Part shown: in pieces, positions 7,778 to 15,458 of the stretch
How positions within the stretch are numbered: the first letter of the stretch is position 1
Layout: each line of letters opens with the position of its first letter
Assembly (NCBI GenBank): GCA_002391185.1
Contig: DGRY01000105.1
Location: 9,539 to 25,454 of the forward strand
Source: Prevotella sp. UBA4376
GTDB lineage: Bacteria > Bacteroidota > Bacteroidia > Bacteroidales > Bacteroidaceae
Direction of reading: 5' to 3'
Length of the DNA: 15,916 nt
Notes under the pieces: generated by a model
Database searches by the model: none
The model's input: the letters and a program-made list of their open reading frames with translations, nothing else
What the model was told of the DNA's origin: nothing
Translations under genes and position numbers: made by a program

Positions 7778-10700
7778 TAGAATTTGAGTTTTACAGAGAA
7801 TCCGAGAGTACGTGTACTTGGCTGCATGAAGTAGTCAATACCCTGATTATATGTACCTGTATTTGCTGTAAGTTCAGGATCGAATGGAGCCTTGCAATAA
7901 AGCATCCAAAGGTTGTGAGCAACGAAAGAAACATTCATTCCCTTAATCCAAGGAACATACTTTGCAATAGGAACATCATAACCAAATGTCAACTCTGACA
8001 AACGAAGGTTAGTAGCACTATATACATACTGAGAAGCAATAGTTGTTGTGGTACTTGAAATTGTCTGGAAATATGCCTGTGGGGTAATACCATTAATTCC
8101 ATTAACAACAACGCCACCAGCATCACGTGCCTCAGCACTTCTTACTGATGTGCCATAAGCATCCATCAACGATTCTGTGAGAGAAACAGCAACACCACCA
8201 TTTCTGTAATTGAACAGGAAGCCTAAGTTAAATCCTTTCCAAGAGAAGCTGTTACCCCAAGAAAGGTTGTAGTTTGGTGATGCATGACCAGCCAAAACAT
8301 ATTCGTTGCCTGTTGCCCTGATAGAGTGATCCTGTGGATCAACATATATTTCACCATGTTCACCTGTAGCCAATGTACGAACATAGATGTCAGAAAGATC
8401 TCCCCCCGCAACTATTTTGTTAAGAGTACCATTATAACCACCAAGTTTCACCTCGTCTTTTATAGAATATGTTTCACCTGTACTTGGGTCTGTATAAGAG
8501 GCTTCAACCTCTTTAACCTTATTGCGGTTAACAGTCCATGTCATATAAGTTTCCCAGTTAACAGGTCCAAGAGGCTGGTTGAAACGAGCAGAGAGTTCAA
8601 TACCCTTATTCTTTACACAACCACCGTTTACCCACACATCAGTATAACCCGATGATGGATCAAGCGTAATATCAAAGAACTGATCATATGTTCTTGATTC
8701 ATAAAGAGTAGCATTCAGCTTCAACTTGTTACGGAAAAGAACGAAATCAATACCTGCCTCCCAAGATTTTGTACGTTCTGGTTTCAAATTTGAATTCCTC
8801 ATTGAAGTAGTAAGCGAAGGACCACTCGCACCATTTATAGGATATGTAGGAGTAGTTAAATAGGTATAGAAAGGATCGTTACCTACTTCTGAGTAAGAAA
8901 TACGAGTCTTGAAATAATTCAACCAGTTCTCGCTCTTAATCTGTGGAAAGATATCTGTCCAGATTCCTGAGATACCAGCTGACCAGTAGAAATAAGAATA
9001 ATTGTTTGGAGCAAGAGCTGATGACCAGTCGTTACGAGCAGTAAGGTCAAGATAAGCCATACTCTTGTAACCAATCTGAGCACTACCGAATACTGCCATT
9101 TTCTTTCTTCTTTCAGGGTACAAGTGGTTCATCTTAAACTTAGGATCTGCAGGATTAATATTGTTCAATGTGAACTTGTTTGGAACCATTTCTAAGTTTC
9201 CACCAGCAAGCTCACCAAAATCATCATGCTGATCATAGTTTGTACCAAGAACAGAAAAAATGCTCCATGTGTTATCACCAAAATACTTATTGATTGTCAA
9301 TAATGACTCTGCGTAATATTGACGTACTGTCTGATTTTGCAAAGAGTAATAACCTGTATCAGAAGCAAAAAGAGTCTTTGTACCTGCAGAAAGCTTCTTC
9401 TCATAGCGGTTGCTATAGTTATCGTATTTAACACGACCAGTAAGCGAAATCCAGCTTGCTATATCCCACTTCAAAGAAGCCACAAACATATTGCGAATCT
9501 TATGGTTTACAAATTTTTCCTTTTCAGCTATCCAATATGGATTCTCCATCAAATCATTCTGAGAAAGCCAAGGCCAATATTGTGTTTCAAGGTTACGAGA
9601 CACGTTGTAACGATTATAATACTGAATTCCCTCATAATCACCTCCAGCAGGGAAGAGATACAATGTGTAGAGTGGATTATGATACTGACCCTGAGAAATC
9701 ATGTTTTGCTCTTTTATACTCATAAGAGAATAACTCAGGTCAAGAGTCAACTTGTCATTAAGGAACTTTGATGTGTTACGCACGTCAACATTATAACGAT
9801 TAAAGTCGTTGTTGTGGATAAGTCCCTCTGCATTAGTAGCTCCCAATGACATATAGGTTTGACTCTTTTCTGTACCAGTAGAAATACTTACGTTGTTGGA
9901 AATGTTATTTCCTGTCTGGAAGAAGTCATTTGGATCATAAGAACTTGGAGTAGCAAGCTTGCTTCCCCAGCTATCAAATGCTCCCGCAGAAGAAGGTCCA
10001 TAAGTGTTCTGGAACTTATGCTTTACAAAAGGACGAGAGAACTGGAAGCTACCTGTATAAGTAACATCAAGATGGCCTGCCTGACCTTTCTTGGTTGTAA
10101 TAATGATTACACCATTAGAAGCATTTGAACCATAAAGAGCAGCAGCAGAAGGACCACTCAAAACTGAAATACTCTCAATGTCATTTGGATTTATATACGA
10201 AGCAGCATCACCAGAAGAGCCTGAACCAGAATACATATCATTAGGCTGTGGAGGCAGTATATTATTCATAGGCACACCATCAATAACGTAAAGTGCGTTA
10301 TTGTTACCATTGATTGATTTCGCACCACGCATAACAACACGTGTAGCAGAACCAACACCGGCTGCACTCTGGCTAAACTGAACACCAGCAACTTTACCAT
10401 TAAGAGAGTTAACAAAGTTAGCATCCTGCACTTTCATCACAGCATCGCTATTAAGCTGCTGCACATTGTAAGAAAGTGATTTGGCTTCTTTCTTGATACC
10501 GAGAGCAGTTACAACAACTTCGTTCAAGGTTTTTGAATCTTGCGCGAGTTGCACTTTTATACCATTTCCACTTGCAGCAACCTCCTTTGGAGAATATCCA
10601 AGATAAGAAACTACAAGAGTACTACCAGCAGGAACCTTGAATGTGAAATTACCATCTAAATCGGTAACTGTAGCCACGTTAGTACCTTTTACTTTTACCG

Positions 10701-10881
10701 TAGCACCGATGATTGGTTCACCATTCTCATCAAGTACCTGACCGCTTACTTGCTTGTCGTTAGCCTGTTGGGTTCCAGGAAGCGTTGTTATTGCTGAATT
10801 ACCAGCATAACCAGCTACTGGAGCTGCAACTAAAGCTGCTGACAAACAAAATCTTAGCAAACTTTTTTGCTTTTTGTTCAT
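7777..10881 (-). CDS. SusC-like TonB-dependent outer-membrane glycan transporter
   Basis: This 1034-residue protein forms the outer-membrane barrel that pairs with SusD and imports oligosaccharide using TonB energy. A signal peptide covers about 1-26. A carboxypeptidase-D-regulatory-like domain follows at about 43-115 (VSGQVLDENGEPIIGATVKVKG). The TonB box region is LNEVVVTALG (119-128). The plug runs from about 130 and includes LNGKVAGVQ, VMRGAKSINGNNNALYVIDGVP (183-204) and NASNGVIIITTKKG. The barrel follows and ends in a terminal Phe (LGFSVKLKF). No STN domain precedes the regulatory-like domain, which is notable because a FecR gene lies upstream. The gene begins 96 nt after the DUF1573 gene. 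No convincing promoter is seen in that gap, so transcription may come from the fecR side. Confidence 0.96.
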   Translation of the reverse strand: MNKKQKSLLRFCLSAALVAAPVAGYAGNSAITTLPGTQQANDKQVSGQVLDENGEPIIGATVKVKGTNVATVTDLDGNFTFKVPAGSTLVVSYLGYSPKEVAASGNGIKVQLAQDSKTLNEVVVTALGIKKEAKSLSYNVQQLNSDAVMKVQDANFVNSLNGKVAGVQFSQSAAGVGSATRVVMRGAKSINGNNNALYVIDGVPMNNILPPQPNDMYSGSGSSGDAASYINPNDIESISVLSGPSAAALYGSNASNGVIIITTKKGQAGHLDVTYTGSFQFSRPFVKHKFQNTYGPSSAGAFDSWGSKLATPSSYDPNDFFQTGNNISNNVSISTGTEKSQTYMSLGATNAEGLIHNNDFNRYNVDVRNTSKFLNDKLTLDLSYSLMSIKEQNMISQGQYHNPLYTLYLFPAGGDYEGIQYYNRYNVSRNLETQYWPWLSQNDLMENPYWIAEKEKFVNHKIRNMFVASLKWDIASWISLTGRVKYDNYSNRYEKKLSAGTKTLFASDTGYYSLQNQTVRQYYAESLLTINKYFGDNTWSIFSVLGTNYDQHDDFGELAGGNLEMVPNKFTLNNINPADPKFKMNHLYPERRKKMAVFGSAQIGYKSMAYLDLTARNDWSSALAPNNYSYFYWSAGISGIWTDIFPQIKSENWLNYFKTRISYSEVGNDPFYTYLTTPTYPINGASGPSLTTSMRNSNLKPERTKSWEAGIDFVLFRNKLKLNATLYESRTYDQFFDITLDPSSGYTDVWVNGGCVKNKGIELSARFNQPLGPVNWETYMTWTVNRNKVKEVEASYTDPSTGETYSIKDEVKLGGYNGTLNKIVAGGDLSDIYVRTLATGEHGEIYVDPQDHSIRATGNEYVLAGHASPNYNLSWGNSFSWKGFNLGFLFNYRNGGVAVSLTESLMDAYGTSVRSAEARDAGGVVVNGINGITPQAYFQTISSTTTTIASQYVYSATNLRLSELTFGYDVPIAKYVPWIKGMNVSFVAHNLWMLYCKAPFDPELTANTGTYNQGIDYFMQPSTRTLGFSVKLKF

Positions 10882-10977
10882 AGCGCGTTACAATTAAAGT
10901 TAATGTATAATAATAATGAATATAGGTTTAATCAATAAGTTGTTAGGTTAAAACCATTCGAGATGATATAGTCGATT
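10882..10977 (-). other. Leader region ahead of susC
   Basis: This 96-bp AT-rich gap separates the DUF1573 stop (TAG) from the susC ATG. On the minus strand TAACTTTA, about 20 nt before the ATG, differs from TAnnTTTG at one position, but no TTTG lies at the right distance upstream. No terminator hairpin was found. It is probably an intra-operon leader, but a weak promoter cannot be excluded. Confidence 0.4.
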
Positions 10978-11736
10978 CTACTTCATATGAAGCACATTCT
11001 TGTCGCCAAAGAATCTTACTTTCATTGGCTTTACTTTCTTTCCGTTTACTTTTATATCGAGCCATATATGGCGATCATAGCTATAGTGCTTAGGATAAGC
11101 ATAGGATACCTTTACCTCTTTTCTCTCAAGAGGTTTCAAGGTTATCTCTGCAGGAATCTTCAACACCTTGTTAAATGGCTTTTTCTGCAGATTTACCTTC
11201 ATTGGCTTACTGGTGTTGTTAGCCAAACGCAAAACAAACTTCTGTGCTACTCCAATGCCTTGATTGGCAAAAGGCAGCACCTTCATACTCATGTAGAGTC
11301 CTTCACCAAAATAATATGGGTGATCTTCGGTTACGGGATGAAGATAAGGAACAACATTTCCTTTTACCCATAAGCGCATATATGCCTTGCCATCGTTAAG
11401 CATAACAACAACTTCCTTGCTAAACTTTCCCGGGCAGCTGTTTGGATCAAAGGTTACAGTTACCTTGCCTGTTTTTCCTGGCATTATAGGTGCCTTTGAA
11501 TATTCTGATGTGGTGCATCCACACCAAGCATTCACGTTGGTAATAGCAACAGGACTCTTATCCTTGTTTGTTAACACGAAAGTGTAGCTCACTTTTCCCT
11601 TTATCTCCATGATGGTTCCAAAATCATGAACTCTCTCGTTGGCAATGAGATTTTTCATGAATATTGGTTCAGCGTACCCTTTCGTTGGTATTAAGTTAAG
11701 AAGCGTAATGAATAATAATAAGATAGGTTTAGTCAT
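10978..11736 (-). CDS. DUF1573-domain exported protein in the fecR-susC interval
   Basis: This 252-residue protein has an N-terminal signal peptide (about 1-22, cleavage near GYA-EP) and no lipobox, so it is probably periplasmic. Residues about 35-125 match DUF1573, an Ig-like/ASH-type fold: HDFGTI (37-42), VSYTFVLTNKDKSPVAI, the signature WCGCTT (71-76), and PGKTGKVTVTFDP. The remaining 125 residues look like a second beta-sandwich domain without a name I can assign. The function of DUF1573 proteins is unsettled. The start lies 9 nt after the FecR stop, so the two are almost certainly co-transcribed. Its place between the anti-sigma gene and susC suggests a role in signalling or importer assembly, but that is inference only. 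Confidence 0.82.
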   Translation of the reverse strand: MTKPILLLFITLLNLIPTKGYAEPIFMKNLIANERVHDFGTIMEIKGKVSYTFVLTNKDKSPVAITNVNAWCGCTTSEYSKAPIMPGKTGKVTVTFDPNSCPGKFSKEVVVMLNDGKAYMRLWVKGNVVPYLHPVTEDHPYYFGEGLYMSMKVLPFANQGIGVAQKFVLRLANNTSKPMKVNLQKKPFNKVLKIPAEITLKPLERKEVKVSYAYPKHYSYDRHIWLDIKVNGKKVKPMKVRFFGDKNVLHMK

Positions 11737-11745
11737 ATAGATTGT

Positions 11746-12708
11746 TTATTCTGTGATATAAATATCTCGTTTGTTTCGAGTAATCTTCATTGGTTCTATC
11801 ATCTGAAGAGCGTCGAGAACATCCATTATTGTTTCCTTGTTACGCAAAGAAACTGCGAAGTGAGTATTGGCAAGTCGTGCCGACTGAACGTGTATCTTCA
11901 CATCATACTGTCGAGAGAGTACTCGCGCAAGATCAATCAGACTAATATTGTCTAATTCTGTACGATTATCTATCCACGCACGACTGTCGTCGGTATATTT
12001 TTCTTTTGTGAACTCGCCTGTATTCTTATCGAGAACAACTCGTTCACCTGGTTTCATGTCTATAACGCCCTTTTCATAAGCCAATTCTACAGAGCCTTTC
12101 ACCAAAGATACCATAGATACGGGATCGCTTTGATAAGAGGCTACATCAAATTTAGTGCCTTTCACAACAACATCATAGTTGTCAGTTTTCACAGTAAATT
12201 TTTTGTTGTCGTGATGAGTAACTTCGAAATAGGCCTCACCCTCGAGACTCACATTGCGATTATCGTCATTAAAGCGTGAAGAATATTTCAATGAAGAACC
12301 TGCATTTAGCCACACATGAGTGCTATCAGGAAGAATAATCTCTGTTTTGTTGCCATCTGGAGCCTTACAGATATAGTATTGCTCTTTCTGTCGTGCCATA
12401 AAAGCATAAGCTACAGAACCTACTACTATCAACAACATTGCTGCTCTGAATAGCACAGAACGCCAGTTAACAGTAACTTTCGATTTTTCCTTTTCTGCGT
12501 TTATTCTACCAAGCAGAGTTTCCCATGCGTTTTGAGTATCAGCATCATCAATATGGCTTACCGTCCATTCATCTTCCCATTCACGGAAAAGGGCACAATT
12601 TTCCTCACCCCCAGCAAGAAACTGCTGCAGAGTGTGTTCCTCTTCTCTCGTTATTGTTCCGTTAAAATAACGAATGGCAAGTTGATGTATATCTGAGTAC
12701 TCTTTCAT
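11746..12708 (-). CDS. FecR-family anti-sigma factor
   Basis: This 320-residue inner-membrane regulator has a cytoplasmic sigma-binding region (about 1-80; ITREEEHTLQQFL and an acidic FREWEDEW segment). One transmembrane helix lies at about 85-104. The periplasmic FecR domain covers about 118-210 (TEIILPDSTHVWLNAGS, VSLEGEAYFEV, VVKGTKFDVASY, VSLVKGSVEL). A C-terminal DUF4974 domain covers about 252-318 (ISLIDLARVLSRQYDVKI, VSLRNKETIMDVLDALQ). FecR proteins normally hold an ECF sigma factor until a SusC/FecA-type transporter signals ligand binding. No sigma gene precedes it: the 389 bp upstream are non-coding. It likely starts the operon that includes the DUF1573 gene, susC and susD. Family and topology are secure; partner and signal are unknown. 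Confidence 0.95.
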   Translation of the reverse strand: MKEYSDIHQLAIRYFNGTITREEEHTLQQFLAGGEENCALFREWEDEWTVSHIDDADTQNAWETLLGRINAEKEKSKVTVNWRSVLFRAAMLLIVVGSVAYAFMARQKEQYYICKAPDGNKTEIILPDSTHVWLNAGSSLKYSSRFNDDNRNVSLEGEAYFEVTHHDNKKFTVKTDNYDVVVKGTKFDVASYQSDPVSMVSLVKGSVELAYEKGVIDMKPGERVVLDKNTGEFTKEKYTDDSRAWIDNRTELDNISLIDLARVLSRQYDVKIHVQSARLANTHFAVSLRNKETIMDVLDALQMIEPMKITRNKRDIYITE

Positions 12709-12756
12709 AAACTTATATTATTGTAACAACTGAAATTGATTTTACCCACCCCCATA

Positions 12757-12776
12757 GCGAAGCGAAATCGCTTCGC
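12757..12776. repeat. Palindrome upstream of fecR
   Basis: GCGAAGCGA (12757-12765) pairs perfectly with TCGCTTCGC (12768-12776) across a two-base gap. The hairpin lies about 50 bp upstream of the fecR ATG and has no T tract on either side, so it is not a typical terminator. It may be an operator, an RNA structure in the leader, or a dispersed palindromic repeat. Confidence 0.6.
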
Positions 12777-12777
12777 A

Positions 12778-12798
12778 ATTGAACATTGAAGATTGAAA
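12778..12798. repeat. Three-copy 7-nt repeat (ATTGAAx)
   Basis: ATTGAAC, ATTGAAG and ATTGAAA follow each other directly and are followed at once by ATT. Similar 7-nt-period runs occur in two other intergenic regions of the window (15423-15443 and 244-257, ATTC-type). Confidence 0.55.
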
Positions 12799-12941
12799 AT
12801 TAAGCGCACTTCGTGCGATGTTGAGTTATTTAATTACGAATTTATCTTAGTAGCAAAGGGAGGGATGCGGTTAGTTAGCCCACTTTATAAAAATGTAAAT
12901 ATTGAAATAATGAAAATTGAAATATTATCCTTTATTCATTA

Positions 12942-12957
12942 GCATTGCTTGCAATGC
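12942..12957. repeat. Perfect 7-bp palindrome
   Basis: GCATTGC (12942-12948) pairs with GCAATGC (12951-12957) around TT. No T tract follows on either strand, so it is not an obvious terminator. The role is unknown. Confidence 0.5.
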
Positions 12958-12978
12958 GTTGGGGATTGGAGAGGCTGT

Positions 12979-13010
12979 AAAAAAGCCTGCCCTCCTCACG
13001 GAGAACAGGC
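12979..13010 (-). terminator. Intrinsic terminator of the upstream GH18/SGBP cluster
   Basis: GCCTG (12985-12989) pairs with CAGGC (13006-13010), and the inner CTCC (12992-12995) pairs with GGAG (13000-13003). On the minus strand the hairpin is followed by six Ts (12984-12979). It lies 87 bp past the stop of the F5/8-domain lipoprotein gene, so it separates that transcription unit from fecR. Confidence 0.85.
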
Positions 13011-13097
13011 CACTTAAACCTAACTTATTTGTAATTTGGAGAACAATTTTTTCTCCATCATATTTAATAATTATATTGTTGCGAAAATGTGTAAGTA

Positions 13098-14105
13098 TCA
13101 ATCGAAATAAAGTTGGAGGCCATTAATAGCCTTATAATAAGCATTAGTCCAATACCAGCTATCAGTATCGAAATTCATCTTGAATCTTACATAACGAGCC
13201 TTCATTGGTGCATAAAGCACATACTCGTTATATGATGTCCAAGTTGTTTGATCATACTTAGATACATATGTATGATCTGCAGAATTTCCAAGAGTGGTCC
13301 AAGCTGTATTATCTTTACTTATTTCTACATCGTAACCACCCTTTAATATATAACAACCCATATAGAAGCCAGCAAGATTTAACTCTTCACCCAGGTCAAC
13401 AGTAAACTGACCATGGTCTTGGTCTCCTACCAATGACCATTTTGCGTACCAGCCGCCAGCAAAAAGATCGCTAAATGTTTCAGGACTAAAATCTTCTGAG
13501 CAGTCAATAGCTTTCCAATTCGACTTGTCTTCCAGTTCTTTACCCACAAGCTCTGTTGCATCATCATTGATGCAGCTTTCTGAATAGCCTAAATGAATAT
13601 AAGTTATAGCAGCGTTAGAACTTGGACGAACACCATTATCAGCCGACGTAATAACCACAGCAGCTAAGTATCCGTCGCTACTGTTCATATTCTTAGCCAC
13701 TTCCTCATTGATTTTCACATCCACAGTATCTTCTGTTACCAGTTCACCTGCTTTCATTGAAACCACATTCGAACTCAGCTCGAGTGCTCCAGCAGGAACA
13801 GGCAGATAAGACGTTCCGTGTTCTTTATTGTATTCATCAACAACGCTATTGTCAATAGCCAACGCAACCTTTGTGTCGCTTGTTGCAGCTGAAGTAGTCT
13901 TCACCACTACCTTTGCATCAAGCGATGTTACCAACCCAACAGGAGTACTGACTATCATACCATTGGTTGTCTGCTTTGCAACATTAAAATATGCACGGGT
14001 ATAGTCATAACCATACACATCGTATGATTCATCCTCGCTACAACTTGTGAGGGCTGCTGTTCCTAAGAACAGCGCTCCACAAAGCATTAAATATTTTATT
14101 TTCAT
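13098..14105 (-). CDS. Surface glycan-binding lipoprotein, DUF1735 plus F5/8-type C domain
   Basis: The protein has 335 residues from the ATG at 14105, chosen over an upstream in-frame TTG at 14114. The signal peptide ends in a lipobox (LTSC, Cys22) followed by S-E-D-E, a likely surface-export tag. One DUF1735 domain covers about 36-172, with VVDEYNKEHGTSYLPVPAGALEL (88-110) as its hallmark. A C-terminal F5/8-type C (CBM32-like) domain covers about 185-335 (FTVDLGEELNLAGFYMGCY, YDVEISKDNTAWTTLG, MKARYVRFKM). No catalytic motif is seen. It is the last gene of the upstream cluster, 30 nt after the LamG lipoprotein gene. Its N terminus (DESYDVYG) resembles that of its paralogue at 2456-3853 (DDSYDVCG), which has an extra DUF1735 copy. 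Confidence 0.87.
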   Translation of the reverse strand: MKIKYLMLCGALFLGTAALTSCSEDESYDVYGYDYTRAYFNVAKQTTNGMIVSTPVGLVTSLDAKVVVKTTSAATSDTKVALAIDNSVVDEYNKEHGTSYLPVPAGALELSSNVVSMKAGELVTEDTVDVKINEEVAKNMNSSDGYLAAVVITSADNGVRPSSNAAITYIHLGYSESCINDDATELVGKELEDKSNWKAIDCSEDFSPETFSDLFAGGWYAKWSLVGDQDHGQFTVDLGEELNLAGFYMGCYILKGGYDVEISKDNTAWTTLGNSADHTYVSKYDQTTWTSYNEYVLYAPMKARYVRFKMNFDTDSWYWTNAYYKAINGLQLYFD

Positions 14106-14135
14106 CGTATTCAAAATTTAAAGATTAGTTTTGAA

Positions 14136-15329
14136 TTAGAATGGACACTTCTGATAAGGCACCCAAACAGGATGTCCATAGATAGTGGCATTATAGCCAT
14201 GTCCTGTTTCATCAAGAACAGTACCATCGTCCTGAATCTCGCCATTGAAACGCCAGTAAGCAATAAGTCCCTCACTCTTTGGATCAACATAGCAAACACC
14301 ATCCTGAAGCTGAGCCTGAGTGCGAGCCACATTCCACACACGACACTCGCTAACAAGTCCATCGAAGAAACGCTGATGTCCCACCGAGCGACCAATAGAG
14401 AATGTATCGCCCCAAGAGTGACCATCGTAAGCCATACTTAAGTTGATAGTACCGCCCTTGGTTTCCACAGCCTGAATCTGCTTGCCATCGAGGTACACGC
14501 GCAACCAGCTGCCATCATAAACAGCAGCAAAATGATGCCACTGACCTGTATCAAACGGATCGTCGGCCCAAGCCTCATAGTGATCTTTCTTGTCAGGATG
14601 TGCAGCTGTTCCAATAGAAGCCTTAGCCAACTGCAGCTTATTATCAGGATTACCAGCACCATCGCCAAAACGGAACAGGAAGTTCTCCTCACAACCGCAA
14701 AGCGAACTGATACCACCAAACGACTCTGGCTTAATCTTCATCTCAAGAGTCATCTGTGAAAGAGCCTTCACAGGACTGTCCTCGCCACCAAAACCGAGAA
14801 TATCAAATGAAGCAGCCTTGTTCAAGTCGGCAGCCTTGATTTCAATAACCTTGTTAAACACAATAAACGCAGTGCGTGATGACTCCAGAATACCGAGTCC
14901 ATCGCCATCAACACTTGTTATAGAAACAGGCAAACAGTAAGCCACACCCTCTTGAAGTTTCTCTGCATCAGCGTTAATCTCAAGAGCTGTTGACTGAGCC
15001 TTTCCTGCTTCAATAACAACAGTATTGCCATCAAGCGAATAGCTGTCAGCAGGAGGAAGAACGGCAGCGCGACCAGTAGCTGCATTATATGCATCAAGCT
15101 TAGCAGGATCGGCTTCCACCTTCACCTTAACATCTGTATTTGCCTTTGCACTCGACGAAACAGTGAGTCCAAGAGAAGCCTGTCCGTCAACAAGGAATTT
15201 AATATTCTGCGAGCTCAGAGTACCAGTGAGGAACACCTGATCATGAAACTCTGGTGTTTCCTTGCAACCTGTGAGACACAGCAGAAAAGCCAATGATAAA
15301 AATATGTATTTTTTCATTTCCGTTTTCAT
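14136..15329 (-). CDS. Surface glycan-binding lipoprotein, DUF1735 plus LamG domain
   Basis: This 397-residue protein has a lipobox at CLTGC (Cys22) followed by K-E-T-P-E. Starts at 15329 or 15317 (ATG, residue 5) are both possible and give the same lipobox. A DUF1735 domain covers about 28-160, with LDAYNAATGRAAVLPPADSYSL (78-99) in the usual place. A LamG (Laminin_G_3) domain covers about 185-395: WHHFAAVYDGSWLRVYLDGKQI (264-285), VSECRVWNVARTQAQL (326-341) and GLIAYWRFNG (354-363). It has no glycosidase signature and probably binds glycan for the GH18-type protein encoded just upstream. It is paralogous to the protein at 3873-5090, and the gene order around the two is the same. Confidence 0.87.
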   Translation of the reverse strand: MKTEMKKYIFLSLAFLLCLTGCKETPEFHDQVFLTGTLSSQNIKFLVDGQASLGLTVSSSAKANTDVKVKVEADPAKLDAYNAATGRAAVLPPADSYSLDGNTVVIEAGKAQSTALEINADAEKLQEGVAYCLPVSITSVDGDGLGILESSRTAFIVFNKVIEIKAADLNKAASFDILGFGGEDSPVKALSQMTLEMKIKPESFGGISSLCGCEENFLFRFGDGAGNPDNKLQLAKASIGTAAHPDKKDHYEAWADDPFDTGQWHHFAAVYDGSWLRVYLDGKQIQAVETKGGTINLSMAYDGHSWGDTFSIGRSVGHQRFFDGLVSECRVWNVARTQAQLQDGVCYVDPKSEGLIAYWRFNGEIQDDGTVLDETGHGYNATIYGHPVWVPYQKCPF

Positions 15330-15404
15330 TTTTAAATTTAGAATTCAAAAGTTTAAGTCAAATGTCTTACTATTGAAAATAATTCATAATTGAATAATTT
15401 ATCA

Positions 15405-15419
15405 TTGCCCAAGGGGCAA
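15405..15419. repeat. Small hairpin between the GH18-type and LamG genes
   Basis: TTGCCC (15405-15410) and GGGCAA (15414-15419) are perfect inverted repeats around AAG. No T tract follows on either strand, so termination between the two genes is unlikely. A 7-nt-period repeat lies next to it. Confidence 0.45.
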
Positions 15420-15422
15420 CCA

Positions 15423-15443
15423 ATTCAACATTCAACATTCCAA
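15423..15443. repeat. Three-copy 7-nt repeat (ATTCAAC/ATTCCAA)
   Basis: ATTCAAC, ATTCAAC and ATTCCAA run head to tail in the 129-bp gap between the GH18-type gene and the LamG gene. The same style of repeat occurs at 244-257 (ATTCCAC ATTCCAA), just past the fucosidase stop codon. Confidence 0.55.
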
Positions 15444-15458
15444 ATTCGTAATTTTCTA

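Larger units (their letters stand above)
12709..13097. other. Intergenic region upstream of fecR
   Basis: This 389-bp non-coding stretch holds, from the right, a minus-strand terminator (12979-13010), a palindrome at 12942-12957, a hairpin at 12805-12817, a 7-nt-period repeat at 12778-12798 and a strong palindrome at 12757-12776. It presumably contains the fecR promoter, but I found no good TTTG-N19-TAnnTTTG match. No sigma-factor remnant is recognisable in any frame. Confidence 0.6.

Noticed and set aside
8284..10128. Long plus-strand and out-of-frame ORFs inside susC and the other large genes
   Set aside because: They are antisense or frame-shifted copies of well-supported coding sequence and their translations show no family features.
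10882..10977. Riboswitch or separate promoter in the susC leader
   Set aside because: The 96-bp gap shows no conserved aptamer-like structure and only a one-mismatch -7 box without a partner at the correct distance.
12709..12978. Degraded ECF sigma-factor gene upstream of fecR
   Set aside because: No frame shows sigma-region 2 or 4 motifs; the stretch is hairpins and short repeats.
12917..13126. Small plus-strand ORF of 69 codons upstream of fecR
   Set aside because: It runs through the minus-strand terminator hairpin and into the end of the F5/8 lipoprotein gene, has no recognisable domain, and no promoter or ribosome-binding site is seen.
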